Source: Pseudomonas sp. S30
GTDB taxonomy: Bacteria > Pseudomonadota > Gammaproteobacteria > Pseudomonadales > Pseudomonadaceae
Length of the DNA stretch: 64,000 bases
NCBI RefSeq assembly: GCF_016518545.1
Contig: NZ_JACVTO010000002.1
Coordinates: forward strand, 62,001-126,000
Direction: 5' to 3'
Every line of letters starts with the position of its first letter. The stretch's first letter is position 1. Positions 8,531 through 18,620 of the stretch are shown in pieces. The notes beneath the pieces were generated by a model. It saw only the letters and a program-made list of their open reading frames with translations, had not been told where the DNA came from and searched no databases. A program made the position numbers and the translations under genes.

Positions 8531-11050
8531 TTACCGGGATTGCGTCTCGAGCAGGTCGGCCAAGCTTTGCGCATCCACAGGTCGGCTGATCAGATACCCT
8601 TGCGCCTCGTCACAGCCCTGTTCGCGCAGGAACGCCAGCTGTGCGGGCGTTTCCACCCCTTCAGCCACCACTTCCAACCCCAGGCTCTTGGCCATGTCGA
8701 CGATCGCGCGAATGATCGCGGCATCCTGATTGCCCTCGGGCAGCCCCCGGATGAACGCCTGGTCGATCTTCACGTAGTCCACCGGGAAGCGCTTGAGGTA
8801 GCTCAGCGACGAATAGCCCGTGCCAAAATCGTCGATCGCCAGCTTGACCCCCAGCGCATGCAGTTGCTCGAAGGTGGCGATGATGTGCTCGACGTTGTCC
8901 AGCAGCTGGCTTTCGGTGAGCTCCAGCTCCAACAGATGCGGCGCCAGGCCGGTTTCTTCGAGCACCTGACGCACCAGGCTGAACACTTTGCCCTGGCGCA
9001 GTTGATACACCGACAGGTTGACCGAAACCCGAATTTCCCGGCCCTGGCGCAACCACTCGCACCCCTGCAAGCAGGCCTGGCGCAGGACGAACTCGCCCAT
9101 AGGCGCGATGAGACCGGTTTCCTCGGCCAGCCCGATGAACTCGCTGGGCGGCACCATGCCCCATTGCGGATGCTGCCAGCGCACCAGCGCCTCGGCAGCG
9201 TGCAGGCGTCCGCTGCGCAGGCATAGCCTCGGCTGATAGAACACCAGCAGTTGCTTCTCGGCCAGCGCCTTGCGCAACTGGATCTCCAGTTGCAGGCGCT
9301 CCAGGGTGCTGGCGCGCAGGCTTTCGGTATAGAACTGGAAGCAGTCGCCGCCTAGGTGCTTGGCGTACTGCTTGGCCATATCGGCCTGGCTGAGCCAGGT
9401 ATCCAGGTCGCACGATGGGTCGGACAGCAGGCTGATCCCGACCGACGCGCTCACTACCACCTCGTGATCGCCCAGCCGTTGCGGCACCCGCAGCTTGTCG
9501 AGCAGGCGCGTGGTGACCCGTACCAGGCTGGACAGATGGCTGTAGCCATCGAACAGCACCACGAACTCGTCACCGGAAATGCGCGCCACGGTATCGGCCT
9601 CTGGCACCGCATTGGCCAACCGCCGCGCCATCTGCCTGAGCAACTGGTCGGCCAAGGCCTGGCCCAGGCTCTCGTTAAGCAGCTTGAAGCGATCCAGGTC
9701 GACATGCAGCAACGCCAGGCTGCGGCCATTGACGCGCACCCGCTGGCGCGCCTGGTCCAGGCGCAGGCGGAACAGCGTGCGATTGGCCAAGCCGGTCAGT
9801 TCGTCATAGTGGGCCAGGTGGCGCAGACGCTCCTCCGACTGGCGGCGCATCGACAGGTCGGTGAAGAACGCGACGATGTTGCTGAGCCTGCCGGTGGCGT
9901 CGTGCACGCCATTGAGCTGCAACCACTGCGGATACAGTTCACCGTTGCGCCGCGCCTCCACCACCTCGCCTTGCCAGCGCCCCTGCTGGGCGAGGGCCTC
10001 GCGGATCGAATCGCTGTGGCGAATCACATCGCGGCTGCCAGGCAGCTCCAGCAGGTCGCGTGCCAGCAGATCTTCACGGTCGTGACCGGTCAGCTCGCAG
10101 TAGGGCTGGTTCACGGCCAGCACCTGGAAGTTGGCATCGAGGATGGCGATACCTTCGCTGGCCGCCTCGAACACCGTGGCGGCCAGCCGCTGCTGCTCTT
10201 CATGCTGGGCCAGCCGCTGTGCACTGGCCCCCAGCGCCTGTTGTGCCAGATGCAGTTCATGCCCGCGCTCGCTCACCCGCCGCTCCAGCGCGAGCTGGGC
10301 ATGGCGCAGGCGCTCTTCGGCCTGACGGCGCTGCTCGACTTGCGCGCTCAAGGCCTGGTTCAACTGCTCGCCCTGGCGCTGCGCCTGCTGCAGGTGCTCG
10401 ATCAGCGCCTGGTTCTGAAAGCGCCGCAGCAACCCGTTCTCGATCAGTCGATGGACCTGCCACGCCACCACGATCAACGCCCCCAGCAGAATCAGCCCGA
10501 ACCAGCCCCAACCGCGTTGCGCGCCTTCGTGATAGAAGAACAGCAGGCCGATGGGCGGTAGCAACCCCGGTAACACGAAGCTGAGAAACGCCGTCAGGCT
10601 TGCGGCATAGGCAACGCTGGCCGACAGCGCCGCCGCACCCAGCAGACCGAACACCCAGGTTTGCTGGACGAAGCTGCCCACCGGTACCAGCGCGATCGCC
10701 GCGCAGGCCAGGGTCAGGCCACTGAAGGCCGAGCCACCTAGAAACATCCGCCACCAGTGCGCCCTGGCCTGGCGCGACGGCAACGCCGCTTCGAACGCCG
10801 CCACCTGCACGACCCGCAACCCCACCAGGGCCAGTAGCCAGAGGGTCCACACCACTACCAGCAGGTAGCGCTCCGGGCTCCAGAGTAGCCAGGCGCAGAG
10901 CAGGCCGTTGAGCAACATGAACAAGGTGGGCAGCAGAGAACCTTGATACAGCAGGCGGGTACGCTCGATGCTGAGCTGAGTTGCGAATTGCCTGCGAACG
11001 CGCTTGGTCGTCTCGGGTGATGCGTCGATCACCCTGCAATTGCGAGTCAT
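8531..11050 (-). CDS. Membrane-anchored PAS-GGDEF-EAL c-di-GMP protein
   Basis: An 839-aa protein. The N-terminal part (residues about 30-215) has five or six hydrophobic segments, then a long coiled coil (about 220-280), a PAS domain (about 285-400), GGDEF (about 410-565) and EAL (about 585-835). The GGDEF signature is degenerate (SGDEF), so cyclase activity is uncertain. The EAL domain keeps EALVRW, the SVNLS asparagine, LELTES and [10 protein letters not shown] with the catalytic lysine in DYVKIDQ, so it should be an active c-di-GMP phosphodiesterase. It lies divergent from uvrD with a 216-bp gap, an arrangement I recall from other pseudomonads. It probably tunes motility or biofilm formation in response to a PAS-sensed signal. 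Confidence 0.88.
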   Translation of the reverse strand: MTRNCRVIDASPETTKRVRRQFATQLSIERTRLLYQGSLLPTLFMLLNGLLCAWLLWSPERYLLVVVWTLWLLALVGLRVVQVAAFEAALPSRQARAHWWRMFLGGSAFSGLTLACAAIALVPVGSFVQQTWVFGLLGAAALSASVAYAASLTAFLSFVLPGLLPPIGLLFFYHEGAQRGWGWFGLILLGALIVVAWQVHRLIENGLLRRFQNQALIEHLQQAQRQGEQLNQALSAQVEQRRQAEERLRHAQLALERRVSERGHELHLAQQALGASAQRLAQHEEQQRLAATVFEAASEGIAILDANFQVLAVNQPYCELTGHDREDLLARDLLELPGSRDVIRHSDSIREALAQQGRWQGEVVEARRNGELYPQWLQLNGVHDATGRLSNIVAFFTDLSMRRQSEERLRHLAHYDELTGLANRTLFRLRLDQARQRVRVNGRSLALLHVDLDRFKLLNESLGQALADQLLRQMARRLANAVPEADTVARISGDEFVVLFDGYSHLSSLVRVTTRLLDKLRVPQRLGDHEVVVSASVGISLLSDPSCDLDTWLSQADMAKQYAKHLGGDCFQFYTESLRASTLERLQLEIQLRKALAEKQLLVFYQPRLCLRSGRLHAAEALVRWQHPQWGMVPPSEFIGLAEETGLIAPMGEFVLRQACLQGCEWLRQGREIRVSVNLSVYQLRQGKVFSLVRQVLEETGLAPHLLELELTESQLLDNVEHIIATFEQLHALGVKLAIDDFGTGYSSLSYLKRFPVDYVKIDQAFIRGLPEGNQDAAIIRAIVDMAKSLGLEVVAEGVETPAQLAFLREQGCDEAQGYLISRPVDAQSLADLLETQSR

Positions 11051-11056
11051 ATGGCC

Positions 11057-11078
11057 GTGTTCTTGTCAGTGTTCTTGT
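11057..11078 (-). repeat. Short tandem repeat before the GGDEF/EAL start codon
   Basis: On the minus strand ACAAGAACAC occurs twice with a 12-bp period, 7-28 nt before the ATG, where the ribosome binding site should be. No clear Shine-Dalgarno sequence is seen apart from the AAGAA cores of the repeat units. Confidence 0.45.
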
Positions 11079-11266
11079 AATGGTCAGCCGCTAACGGTGA
11101 CGGAGGATACACAACCGGACCGCGCGACCAAACTGCTGTAGGTCATCTTTTCAAAGCAGGCCGATGCTTTGGCCATCTTCCCCTGCCGACGGACAGACCG
11201 TCGCCACGCCGCAGATTTCTCCGACACCCGTTTGCCCCCGCACCCGCGGCCCCCTAGAATGGCCAG

Positions 11267-13450
11267 ATGCACACTGACGACCTCTCCCTCCTGCTCAACT
11301 CCCTCAACGATGCCCAACGCCAGGCCGTAGCGGCTCCGCGTGGCCGTCAACTGGTGCTCGCCGGCGCCGGCTCCGGCAAGACCCGCGTGCTGGTGCACCG
11401 CATCGCCTGGCTGATCCAGGTCGAGCAGGCGTCGCCGCACTCGATCCTGTCGGTGACCTTCACCAACAAGGCGGCGGCGGAGATGCGCCATCGCATCGAG
11501 CAGTTGCTGGGGCTCAATCCTGCCGGCATGTGGGTCGGGACCTTCCACGGCCTGGCCCATCGCCTCCTGCGCGCGCACTGGCAGGAAGCCCGGCTGACGC
11601 AGAACTTCCAGATTCTGGACAGCGACGATCAGCAGCGCCTGGTCAAGCGGGTCATCCGCGAACTGGGCCTGGACGAGCAGCGCTGGCCTGCGCGCCAGGC
11701 CCAGTGGTTCATCAACGGGCAGAAAGACGAAGGCCTGCGCCCGCAGCACATTCAACCCGGCGGCGACCTGTTCCTGGCGACCATGCGCGGGATCTACGAA
11801 GCCTATGAGCAAGCCTGCGAACGTGCTGGCGTCATCGACTTCTCCGAACTGCTGCTGCGCGCCCTGGACCTGTGGCGCGACCAGCCAGGCTTGCTGGAGC
11901 ATTACCAGCGACGATTCCGCCACGTGCTGGTGGACGAGTTCCAGGACACCAACGCCGTTCAGTACGCCTGGCTGCGCCTGTTGGCGGCGGGGGGCGAAAG
12001 CCTCATGGCAGTGGGCGACGACGACCAGTCCATCTACGGCTGGCGTGGCGCGAAGATCGAGAACATCCATCAGTACACCGCCGACTTCCCCGACGCCGAG
12101 CTGATCCGCCTGGAGCAGAACTACCGTTCCACCGGCGGCATCCTCAAGGCTGCCAACGCCTTGATCGCCAACAACAGTGGGCGCCTGGGCAAGGAACTGT
12201 GGACCGACCTGGGTGAAGGCGAACCCATCACCCTGTATGCGGCCTACAACGAGCACGACGAGGCCCGCTATGTGGTCGAGAGCATCGAGCGGGTGATCAA
12301 GGACGGTCATTCGCGCAATGACATCGCCATCCTCTATCGCTCCAACGCCCAGTCGCGCGTGCTTGAAGAAGCGTTGCTGCGCGAGCGCATCCCCTACCGC
12401 ATCTACGGCGGCCAGCGCTTCTTCGAGCGCGCCGAGATCAAGAACGCCATGGCCTACCTGCGCCTGCTCGAAGGACGCGGCAACGATGCTGCGCTCGAAC
12501 GCGTGATCAACGTGCCGCCGCGGGGCATTGGCGAGAAGACCGTCGAGGCCATCCGCGAGCACGCCCGCCACAGTCAGCTGTCGATGTGGGATGCGATGTG
12601 CCAGCTCCTGGCCGCCAAGGCCCTCAAGGGCCGCGCGGCCAGTGCCCTGGGAGGCTTCATCGAGCTGATGGAGGGCCTGGCGGCCAAGGTCAGCGAGATG
12701 CCGCTGCACACCATGACCCAGACCGTCATCGAGCAGTCCGGGCTGATCGTCTATCACCAGGAAGAAAAAGGCGAGAAGGGTCAGGCACGGGTGGAAAACC
12801 TCGAGGAACTGGTCAGTGCCGCGCGCAATTTCGAGACCAGCGAAGACGACGGCGACCTCACGCCGCTGTCGGCCTTCCTCGGTCATGCGTCGCTGGAAGC
12901 CGGCGATGCCCAGGCCGACGAGCACGAAGACAGCGTCCAGCTCATGACCCTGCACAGCGCCAAGGGCCTGGAGTTCCCCTTCGTGTTCCTGGTGGGCCTG
13001 GAAGAGGGCCTGTTCCCGCACAAGATGAGCCTGGAGGAGCCTGGGCGCCTGGAAGAGGAACGTCGCCTGGCCTATGTAGGCATCACCCGGGCCATGCGCC
13101 AGCTGATCATGTCCTATGCCGAAACCCGCCGCCTCTATGGCAGCGAGACCTATAACAAGGTATCGCGCTTCGTACGGGAGATTCCGCCAGGCCTGGTTCA
13201 GGAAGTACGTTTGTCCAACTCGGTCAGCCGACCTTTCGGCGGTTCGCAGGCGCCTGCCAGCAGCCTGTTCGCCAATGCCAGCATCCCGCAGACGGCGTTC
13301 AGTCTCGGTCAGCGCGTCCAGCACTCGGTGTTCGGCGAAGGCGTGATTCTCAATTTCGAAGGCTCCGGCGCCCAGGCGCGGGTACAGGTCAACTTCGATG
13401 AAGGCAGCAAGTGGCTGATGTTGGGTTATGCCAAGCTCGAGGCGATCTGA
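11267..13450 (+). CDS. uvrD: DNA helicase II UvrD
   Basis: A 727-aa superfamily 1A 3'-5' helicase, the usual UvrD length. It shows the Q-motif LNDAQRQAV, Walker A AGAGSGKTRVL (about residues 32-42), Walker B DEFQDTN (about 222), motif III GDDDQSIYGWRGA, motif IV QNYRS and motif VI VGITRA. The C-terminal tail (about 660-727) has the Tudor-like FSLGQRVQHSVFGEGVILN region used for RNA polymerase contact. It acts in nucleotide excision repair and, with MutL, in mismatch repair. The ATG at 11267 agrees with the normal N-terminus. No clear LexA box was seen upstream. Confidence 0.96.
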   Translation: MHTDDLSLLLNSLNDAQRQAVAAPRGRQLVLAGAGSGKTRVLVHRIAWLIQVEQASPHSILSVTFTNKAAAEMRHRIEQLLGLNPAGMWVGTFHGLAHRLLRAHWQEARLTQNFQILDSDDQQRLVKRVIRELGLDEQRWPARQAQWFINGQKDEGLRPQHIQPGGDLFLATMRGIYEAYEQACERAGVIDFSELLLRALDLWRDQPGLLEHYQRRFRHVLVDEFQDTNAVQYAWLRLLAAGGESLMAVGDDDQSIYGWRGAKIENIHQYTADFPDAELIRLEQNYRSTGGILKAANALIANNSGRLGKELWTDLGEGEPITLYAAYNEHDEARYVVESIERVIKDGHSRNDIAILYRSNAQSRVLEEALLRERIPYRIYGGQRFFERAEIKNAMAYLRLLEGRGNDAALERVINVPPRGIGEKTVEAIREHARHSQLSMWDAMCQLLAAKALKGRAASALGGFIELMEGLAAKVSEMPLHTMTQTVIEQSGLIVYHQEEKGEKGQARVENLEELVSAARNFETSEDDGDLTPLSAFLGHASLEAGDAQADEHEDSVQLMTLHSAKGLEFPFVFLVGLEEGLFPHKMSLEEPGRLEEERRLAYVGITRAMRQLIMSYAETRRLYGSETYNKVSRFVREIPPGLVQEVRLSNSVSRPFGGSQAPASSLFANASIPQTAFSLGQRVQHSVFGEGVILNFEGSGAQARVQVNFDEGSKWLMLGYAKLEAI

Positions 13451-13456
13451 CGCGAC

Positions 13457-13475
13457 GGGCAGCGCGATGCTGCCC
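13457..13475 (+). terminator. Possible hairpin terminator after uvrD
   Basis: A 7-bp stem (GGGCAGC / GCTGCCC) with a 5-nt loop starts 7 bp after the uvrD stop. There is no run of T residues afterwards, so termination efficiency is uncertain. Confidence 0.35.
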
Positions 13476-13620
13476 CTGTTCATACAGCCTTTCCAGAACT
13501 TCCCTACGGCCTGAATCCCCTCATTAGGCAAAAGCTCGAAACATTCTTGCGCTAGCCATGTCTGTCAGATCATGTGCACCATGACGCGCGTGCAATCCAC
13601 AAAACGGGAAATCCCATCTT

Positions 13621-14466
13621 ATGCAACGTATTCTTAGCATCGCACTGGCGCTCTGCGTCGGCCTGACGCTGAGCCTCGACGCCAACGCCAAGCGCTTCGG
13701 CGGTGGCAAGAGCTCGGGCGCAGCGCCCATGCACCAGACCCGCCAGGCCTCGCCCACCACCCCTGCCGCCACGCCGATGGCACCAGGCCGCGCGCCGGCC
13801 GCTGCCAGTGGCGCTTCGCGCTGGCTCGGCCCCCTGGCCGGTATCGCCGCCGGTGGCCTGCTGGCCTCCATGTTCATGGGCGATGGCTTCCAGGGCATGC
13901 AGATCTTCGACTTCCTGATCATGGGCCTGATCGCCTTCCTGGTCTTCCGCTTCATCGCCGCCCGTCGTCGCCAGCAGCAGCAGCCGCAGGCCGCCGGTCA
14001 CGCGCCATACCAGCGCGAAGTGCAGCCTCAGCAGCCGGCTCAGCCGATGTTCGGCGGTTCTGCCGCGCCGGTAGCAGGACCGGTCATCAATGCACCGGCC
14101 TGGTTCAACGAGCAGAACTTCCTGGCCGCCGCGCGCAACCACTTCCAGACGCTGCAGCAGCACTGGGATGCGAACGAGATGGACAAGATCGCCGAGTTCG
14201 TCACGCCGCAGATGCTCGAATTCCTCAAGCGCGAGCGTGCCGAGGAAGGCGACGGGTTCCAGTCCACCTACATCGACAACCTCGATGTGCAGCTCGATGG
14301 CGTAGAGGACCGTGCCGACAAGACCATCGCCACCCTGACCTTCCGTGGCGTGTCGAAGAACTCGCGCTTCGACCAGGGCGAAGCCTTCAGCGAAAGCTGG
14401 CACATGGAGCGCGCCCAGGGCGAGAACCAGCCCTGGATGCTTGCCGGTATTCGCCAGAACGGCTGA
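13621..14466 (+). CDS. Tim44-like domain protein
   Basis: A 281-aa protein with an N-terminal signal peptide or anchor (about residues 1-22, ending ANA), a low-complexity Gly/Ser/Ala/Pro stretch, a hydrophobic segment at about 98-117 (FDFLIMGLIAFLVFRFIAAR), a Gln-rich linker and a Tim44-like C-terminal domain (about 155-280, with WFNEQNFLAAARNHFQTLQ). The bacterial family is conserved but has no firmly known role. By the mitochondrial Tim44 fold, a membrane-associated, possibly lipid-binding function is inferred. It lies downstream of uvrD in the same orientation and ends before a strong terminator. Confidence 0.85.
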   Translation: MQRILSIALALCVGLTLSLDANAKRFGGGKSSGAAPMHQTRQASPTTPAATPMAPGRAPAAASGASRWLGPLAGIAAGGLLASMFMGDGFQGMQIFDFLIMGLIAFLVFRFIAARRRQQQQPQAAGHAPYQREVQPQQPAQPMFGGSAAPVAGPVINAPAWFNEQNFLAAARNHFQTLQQHWDANEMDKIAEFVTPQMLEFLKRERAEEGDGFQSTYIDNLDVQLDGVEDRADKTIATLTFRGVSKNSRFDQGEAFSESWHMERAQGENQPWMLAGIRQNG

Positions 14467-14487
14467 TTCCCACACCCCGCAGCAAAG

Positions 14488-14513
14488 AACCCCGGACTCG
14501 TTCCGGGGTTTTT
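14488..14513 (+). terminator. Rho-independent terminator
   Basis: A 9-bp stem AACCCCGGA / TCCGGGGTT with a 5-nt loop, followed by TTTTTGCTTTT, lies 22 bp after the Tim44-like gene. Classical intrinsic terminator. Confidence 0.9.
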
Positions 14514-14581
14514 GCTTTTGCCATAGCGCACTACTAGGGTATAAACCGCAGCGTTGTCATCAAGGCCAGAGGAAATGAAAC

Positions 14582-14989
14582 GTGGAAGAAGTGATCGAAC
14601 AACTCCGTGAAGCCAACGAGCCGGTACCGGTGCCCCTCGAGCTTCCCGACGAAGACCTGCTGGTCGAGATCGAGGAAGAGCTGTTCATCAACATTCCCTT
14701 CGTGTTCAAGGAGTTTTTGCTGACGGTCAGCGACGTGGTGTACGGCACGATCGAACCGGTCACGGTCACCGATCCGCAGTCGCACACCTATCTGCCCGAG
14801 GTGGCGGCCAACGCCTGGGACCTGGGCGTGCCACGCGACCTCATCCCGCTGTGCGAGCATGAAGGCGACTACTACTGCGTCGAGGAAGACGGCACCGTGG
14901 TGCTCTGGGAGGGCGAAGAAGAAATCGTCGGCGAAGAGAGCTGGGAGTCGGTCTGGCATTGGGCGCGTGACGTCTGGCTGGAAAGCTGA
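14582..14989 (+). CDS. SMI1/KNR4 (SUKH) family protein
   Basis: A very acidic 135-aa protein with a SUKH/SMI1-KNR4 fold pattern: ELPDEDLLVEIEEELFINIP, then FKEFLLTVSDVVYG, LIPLCEHEGDYYCVEEDGTV and WESVWHWARDVWLE. The start is the GTG at 14582, with AGAGG upstream. SUKH proteins are often immunity proteins of toxin systems, but many proteobacterial genomes carry stand-alone copies with housekeeping roles. No toxin gene is adjacent here, so the immunity role is not supported. It has its own promoter region after a strong terminator. Confidence 0.82.
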   Translation: MEEVIEQLREANEPVPVPLELPDEDLLVEIEEELFINIPFVFKEFLLTVSDVVYGTIEPVTVTDPQSHTYLPEVAANAWDLGVPRDLIPLCEHEGDYYCVEEDGTVVLWEGEEEIVGEESWESVWHWARDVWLES

Positions 14990-15052
14990 GCATTTCGGCG
15001 GTCGCGCGTTCCACCATCGGCGATGACTAGGTCATCGCCAATTACCCTGGTT

Positions 15053-16813
15053 TCAATGCGAATGATCGCGGCTGTTCTCCAGGGTTTCCAGCAGCGCGAC
15101 CTGCATCCGCGTGTGCATGCGCACGAACCAGCGCCACAACAGCGCGACCACCACCGCAGCCACCACCGCGATGATCAGCAGCAGTTCGCTGGTCGGCAGG
15201 ATGCTCGCCGACAACGCGGACAGCAGCAGGAAGATCACCAGCAGCGACAGCAGCGGGATCACTTCGGCGATCACCCGTCGCACCCTTTGCGTATGTCGCC
15301 CTGCCATCTCCGGCTTGACCCCCATTTCCGCCAGCAACATCGACAGCGCCTTGAGCTTGCGATAGGCCGCGATCAGGAACGGCAGCGACAGCAACAGCGC
15401 CGCGCCCCAGATCACGGCCTTCTGATGCCCGACATCGCCGATCCATTCACTGAGCCAGACACCCAGGCGACTGGCGAAGTAACCGCCACTGAAGAAGATC
15501 GCGATCACCAGCGCCAGGTTGACCCCGACCTGCATCAGGATCCGACGGATCATGGCCGCCAGCATGGCGCCCTGCCCCTGGGGCTGGATGCTGCGCAGCC
15601 ATTCGCCATACAACGAGAAGACCCTGGACAGCCTCTGCGGGACGGCATTGCCCAGGCGGATGGACAGCGGGTCCGCCGCACGGATCAGGTAGGGCGTGAG
15701 CAGCGTGGTGATGGCCGATACGGCGACCGCGACGGGATAGAGAAAATCGCTGGTGACCTGGAGGGTCATGCCGAGCGCCGCGATGACGAAAGAGAATTCG
15801 CCGATCTGTGACAGACCCATCCCAACCCGCAAGGAGGTCCGCCCATCGTTGCCAGCGATGAAAGCGCCCATGCCGCACGAAAGCATCTTGCCCAGCACCA
15901 CCGCGAAGGTAATGACGACGATGGGCCAGGCGTAGTCGACCAACACCTGAGGATCGATCATCAGGCCGATGGCGACGAAGAAAATGGCGCTGAACAGGTC
16001 ACGCACGGGTTCGATCAGGCGCTCGATCTTCAGCAGCTGACGGGACTCGGCCATGATCGCGCCGATCAGGAAGGCACCCAGCACCATGCTGTACTCGAGT
16101 TTCACCACCAGCAGGCAGAAACCGAAACACAGCCCCAGCACGGTGATCAGCAGCATTTCGTTGCTTTCGAACCTGGCCACGTAGGCCAGCAGCCGGGGCA
16201 CCAGCAGGATGCCGATGACCAGGGCGACGATCATGAACAGCGAGAGCTTGCCGACGGTCGAGAATACCTCGCCCGAACTCACCGTGCCGCTGACCGCGAT
16301 GCCGGACAGCAAGGCGATGATACCGATGCCGAGAATGTCCTCGACGATCAGCACGCCGAAGATCAGTTGGGCGAATCGCTCGTTCTTCATCTTCAGGTCG
16401 TTGAGCGCCTTGACGATGATGGTGGTCGAGGAAATCGCCAGGATGGCGCCGAGGAACAGCGAGTCCATGGTGCTCCAGCCGAACCAGCGGCCGATCTCGA
16501 AACCGATCCAGATCATCAGCACGATCTCGAGGAACGCGGCGATGAACGCCGTCGCACCGACCTTGAACAGCTTGCGCAGGCTGAATTCCAGGCCCAGGCA
16601 GAACATCAGGAAGATCACCCCGAGTTCGGCGAGGGTCTTGATGGTGTCCTCGTCGTGAATCAGACCGAACGGCGGGGTATGCGGCCCGATGATGAACCCG
16701 GCGACGATGTAGCCCAGCACCACGGGCTGGCGCAGACGATGAAAGATGATGGTGACCACGCCTGCGACCAGCATGATCACGGCCAGATCCTGAATGAAGC
16801 TTATGGCATGCAT
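15053..16813 (-). CDS. CPA2 family cation/proton antiporter (KefB-like)
   Basis: A 586-aa membrane protein. Residues about 1-390 form the 12-13 helix Na+/H+ exchanger (KefB/RosB type) domain, with LRQPVVLGYIVAGFIIGP, the unwound-helix region SSTTIIVKAL and the conserved acidic VEDILGIGI. The C-terminal about 150 residues add three or four more hydrophobic segments and do not contain a TrkA-N/RCK nucleotide-binding domain, so it is not a classical glutathione-gated KefB/C. The ATG at 16813 with AAAGGAG 9 nt upstream is selected; the open frame extends further upstream without support. It probably exports K+ or Na+ in exchange for protons. The ion specificity is unknown. Confidence 0.88.
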   Translation of the reverse strand: MHAISFIQDLAVIMLVAGVVTIIFHRLRQPVVLGYIVAGFIIGPHTPPFGLIHDEDTIKTLAELGVIFLMFCLGLEFSLRKLFKVGATAFIAAFLEIVLMIWIGFEIGRWFGWSTMDSLFLGAILAISSTTIIVKALNDLKMKNERFAQLIFGVLIVEDILGIGIIALLSGIAVSGTVSSGEVFSTVGKLSLFMIVALVIGILLVPRLLAYVARFESNEMLLITVLGLCFGFCLLVVKLEYSMVLGAFLIGAIMAESRQLLKIERLIEPVRDLFSAIFFVAIGLMIDPQVLVDYAWPIVVITFAVVLGKMLSCGMGAFIAGNDGRTSLRVGMGLSQIGEFSFVIAALGMTLQVTSDFLYPVAVAVSAITTLLTPYLIRAADPLSIRLGNAVPQRLSRVFSLYGEWLRSIQPQGQGAMLAAMIRRILMQVGVNLALVIAIFFSGGYFASRLGVWLSEWIGDVGHQKAVIWGAALLLSLPFLIAAYRKLKALSMLLAEMGVKPEMAGRHTQRVRRVIAEVIPLLSLLVIFLLLSALSASILPTSELLLIIAVVAAVVVALLWRWFVRMHTRMQVALLETLENSRDHSH

Positions 16814-17146
16814 GGCGTGGTACTCCTTTATCGACGCGCGGTTCTGCAGCGGCAGGAAGCGAGCCGCTCTCGGGCGGCGCCCATGGCGCGACCAATACGT
16901 TCTGTCCTGGACGAGGGATTGCCCGTATTGCACGGGCGTACTCAGGGTAACACCGGGCTTGTCGCTCGAACGGTCACGCAATATGCAGAAACAGATCGGC
17001 AAAACCGGGTGAGGTAATGGCATGATCGGCGTGACGGCTGATGAGTCGGAATCGTCCGTAAAGTTGATAAGCCATTTCATCGATGGGGTTAGAAAGTGTC
17101 CAGAGACCCTCACCCCGATTCAGCGCAACCACACCGTGAGCACACT
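16814..17146. other. Divergent intergenic region between antiporter and thioesterase genes
   Basis: A 333-bp gap between divergent genes. It holds the strong ribosome binding site of the antiporter (minus strand) and a short hairpin GCCCGT-ATTGC-ACGGGC at 16921-16937. I see no convincing -35/-10 pair and no gene in it. Confidence 0.5.
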
Positions 17147-17626
17147 ATGGAACCCGGAAACGCCCAGCTGACCATGACCGTCCTGATGACCCCGGACATG
17201 GCCAACTTCTCTGGCAATGTACACGGCGGCACCTTGCTCAAGTACCTGGACGAAGTCGCCTATGCCTGCGCCAGCCGCTATGCGGGTACCTATGTGGTGA
17301 CCCTGTCGGTCGACCAGGTGATCTTCCGCGAGCCCGTACATGTGGGCGAGCTGGTGACCTTCCTCGCGTCGGTCAACTACACCGGCAACACCTCCATGGA
17401 GGTGGGCATCAAGGTGGTGACCGAGAATATCCGCGAGCGCTCCGTGCGCCACTCCAACAGCTGCTTCTTCACCATGGTCGCGGTCGACGACCACCGTCGC
17501 CCCGTTGCCGTGCCGCCGCGCCAGCCCCAGAACAGCGAGGAGAAGCGGCGCTTCCTCCAGGGCCAGCAACGCCGGCAGATTCGCCAGGAGCTGGAAAAGC
17601 GCTATCAGGACCTGAAGACCGAGTGA
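17147..17626 (+). CDS. Acyl-CoA thioesterase (hot-dog fold, YciA/ACOT type)
   Basis: A 159-aa single hot-dog domain thioesterase. The signature NVHGGTLLKYLDEVAYACAS (about residues 22-41) carries the catalytic aspartate and central helix, and ENIRERSVRHSNSCFFTMVAVD matches the second conserved block. A charged, probably helical tail (about 130-159) is usual in this subfamily. It hydrolyses acyl-CoA to free fatty acid and CoA. The chain-length preference cannot be read. The ATG at 17147 gives the family-typical N-terminus. Its stop codon is 1 bp from that of the convergent pdxY. Confidence 0.9.
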   Translation: MEPGNAQLTMTVLMTPDMANFSGNVHGGTLLKYLDEVAYACASRYAGTYVVTLSVDQVIFREPVHVGELVTFLASVNYTGNTSMEVGIKVVTENIRERSVRHSNSCFFTMVAVDDHRRPVAVPPRQPQNSEEKRRFLQGQQRRQIRQELEKRYQDLKTE

Positions 17627-17627
17627 C

Positions 17628-18500
17628 TCAACAGGCGAGCGCCTGGGCCTCGAAGCGCACCCGCGGGTGCGCGATGCGATCCTGCGCGCGCACCAGTTGC
17701 AACTCGTAGCTGGCGCAGGCCTGGGTTTCGAGCAGCACCTCGTGCACCGCTGCCGCCGTGAATTCGAACGCCTGCAGCCACGAGTCGCCCAGTACCACCC
17801 GCGCCAGGAACAGCCCTGAGGTGAGGTCGCCCACACCCACCGGTTGGCGTGGGAAGGCCAGCAGCGGGCGGCGCAGGTGCCAGCTCTGCTCGCGGGTCAC
17901 CAGCAGCATCTCGAAGGCGTCGGCGGCGCGTCCCGGGTAGGCCAGGTGCTTGACCAGCACCACTTGCGGCCCACGCTCCAGCAGGCTGCGCGCCATGGCC
18001 ACGCAATCTTCCAGCGACTCGGCGCGGCGAGCGCAGAAGCTGTCCAGCTCCAGTTGATTCGGGCACAGGATATCGGCGGCCGAAGCCGCCTGGTCGAGCA
18101 GAAAGTCGCTGACCTCCTGGGGCACGATGCAGCCCTTTTCCGCATGCCCCATGACCGGGTCGCACAGGTACAGCGCGCGCGGATTGGTTTGCTTGATACG
18201 CTTCACACCCGCCAGAATCGCCCGCCCCTGCTCGGCGCTGCCCAGGTAGCCGGACAGTACGGCGTCGCAATGACCCAGCTCGCCGATGCTGCGAATGCCT
18301 TCCACCAACGCGGGAATCTGCGCCGGCGCGAGCACTTCTCCCGCCCACTGGCCATACTGAGTGTGGTTGGAGAACTGCACGGTATTGAGCGGCCAGACAT
18401 TCACCCCGACGCGCTGCATGGGAAAGACCGCCGCACTGTTTCCAGCATGACCAAAGACCACATGGGACTGGATGGCGAGCACGTGCGGTGTACGTTTCAT
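17628..18500 (-). CDS. pdxY: Pyridoxal kinase PdxY
   Basis: A 290-aa ribokinase-fold kinase of the PdxY type, phosphorylating pyridoxal to pyridoxal phosphate in the B6 salvage pathway. Recognisable parts are [20 protein letters not shown] (residues 7-26), the [13 protein letters not shown] substrate loop, YLCDPVMGH near 115 and the anion-hole/catalytic [13 protein letters not shown] near 225 with the catalytic aspartate. The open frame extends upstream to 19007, but the ATG at 18500 with CAGGAG-like purines before it gives the normal length. It is divergent from the DUF3301 gene. Confidence 0.93.
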   Translation of the reverse strand: MKRTPHVLAIQSHVVFGHAGNSAAVFPMQRVGVNVWPLNTVQFSNHTQYGQWAGEVLAPAQIPALVEGIRSIGELGHCDAVLSGYLGSAEQGRAILAGVKRIKQTNPRALYLCDPVMGHAEKGCIVPQEVSDFLLDQAASAADILCPNQLELDSFCARRAESLEDCVAMARSLLERGPQVVLVKHLAYPGRAADAFEMLLVTREQSWHLRRPLLAFPRQPVGVGDLTSGLFLARVVLGDSWLQAFEFTAAAVHEVLLETQACASYELQLVRAQDRIAHPRVRFEAQALAC

Positions 18501-18520
18501 GCAGGAGATTTCCGAAGCTG

Positions 18521-18529
18521 TGTGGATAA
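18521..18529. promoter_or_regulatory. DnaA box between pdxY and the DUF3301 gene
   Basis: A perfect TGTGGATAA (TTATCCACA on the other strand) 9-mer in the 120-bp divergent intergenic region. It is one of many in the window; a regulatory effect on either gene is not established. Confidence 0.5.
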
Positions 18530-18620
18530 GTGAAGGTCGAGCAGTATGAACCCGAAAGCCACCTGTACGACAGGCCAGCGACGCAGTTAAGCTGCGCGCA
18601 CTTGTCTGGAGCGATGCACC

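Noticed and set aside
11051..11266. LexA (SOS) box before uvrD
   Set aside because: No CTG-N10-CAG element with the expected AT-rich centre could be found.
11084..13531. 815-codon open frame on the minus strand
   Set aside because: Antisense shadow of uvrD, which has all helicase motifs on the other strand.
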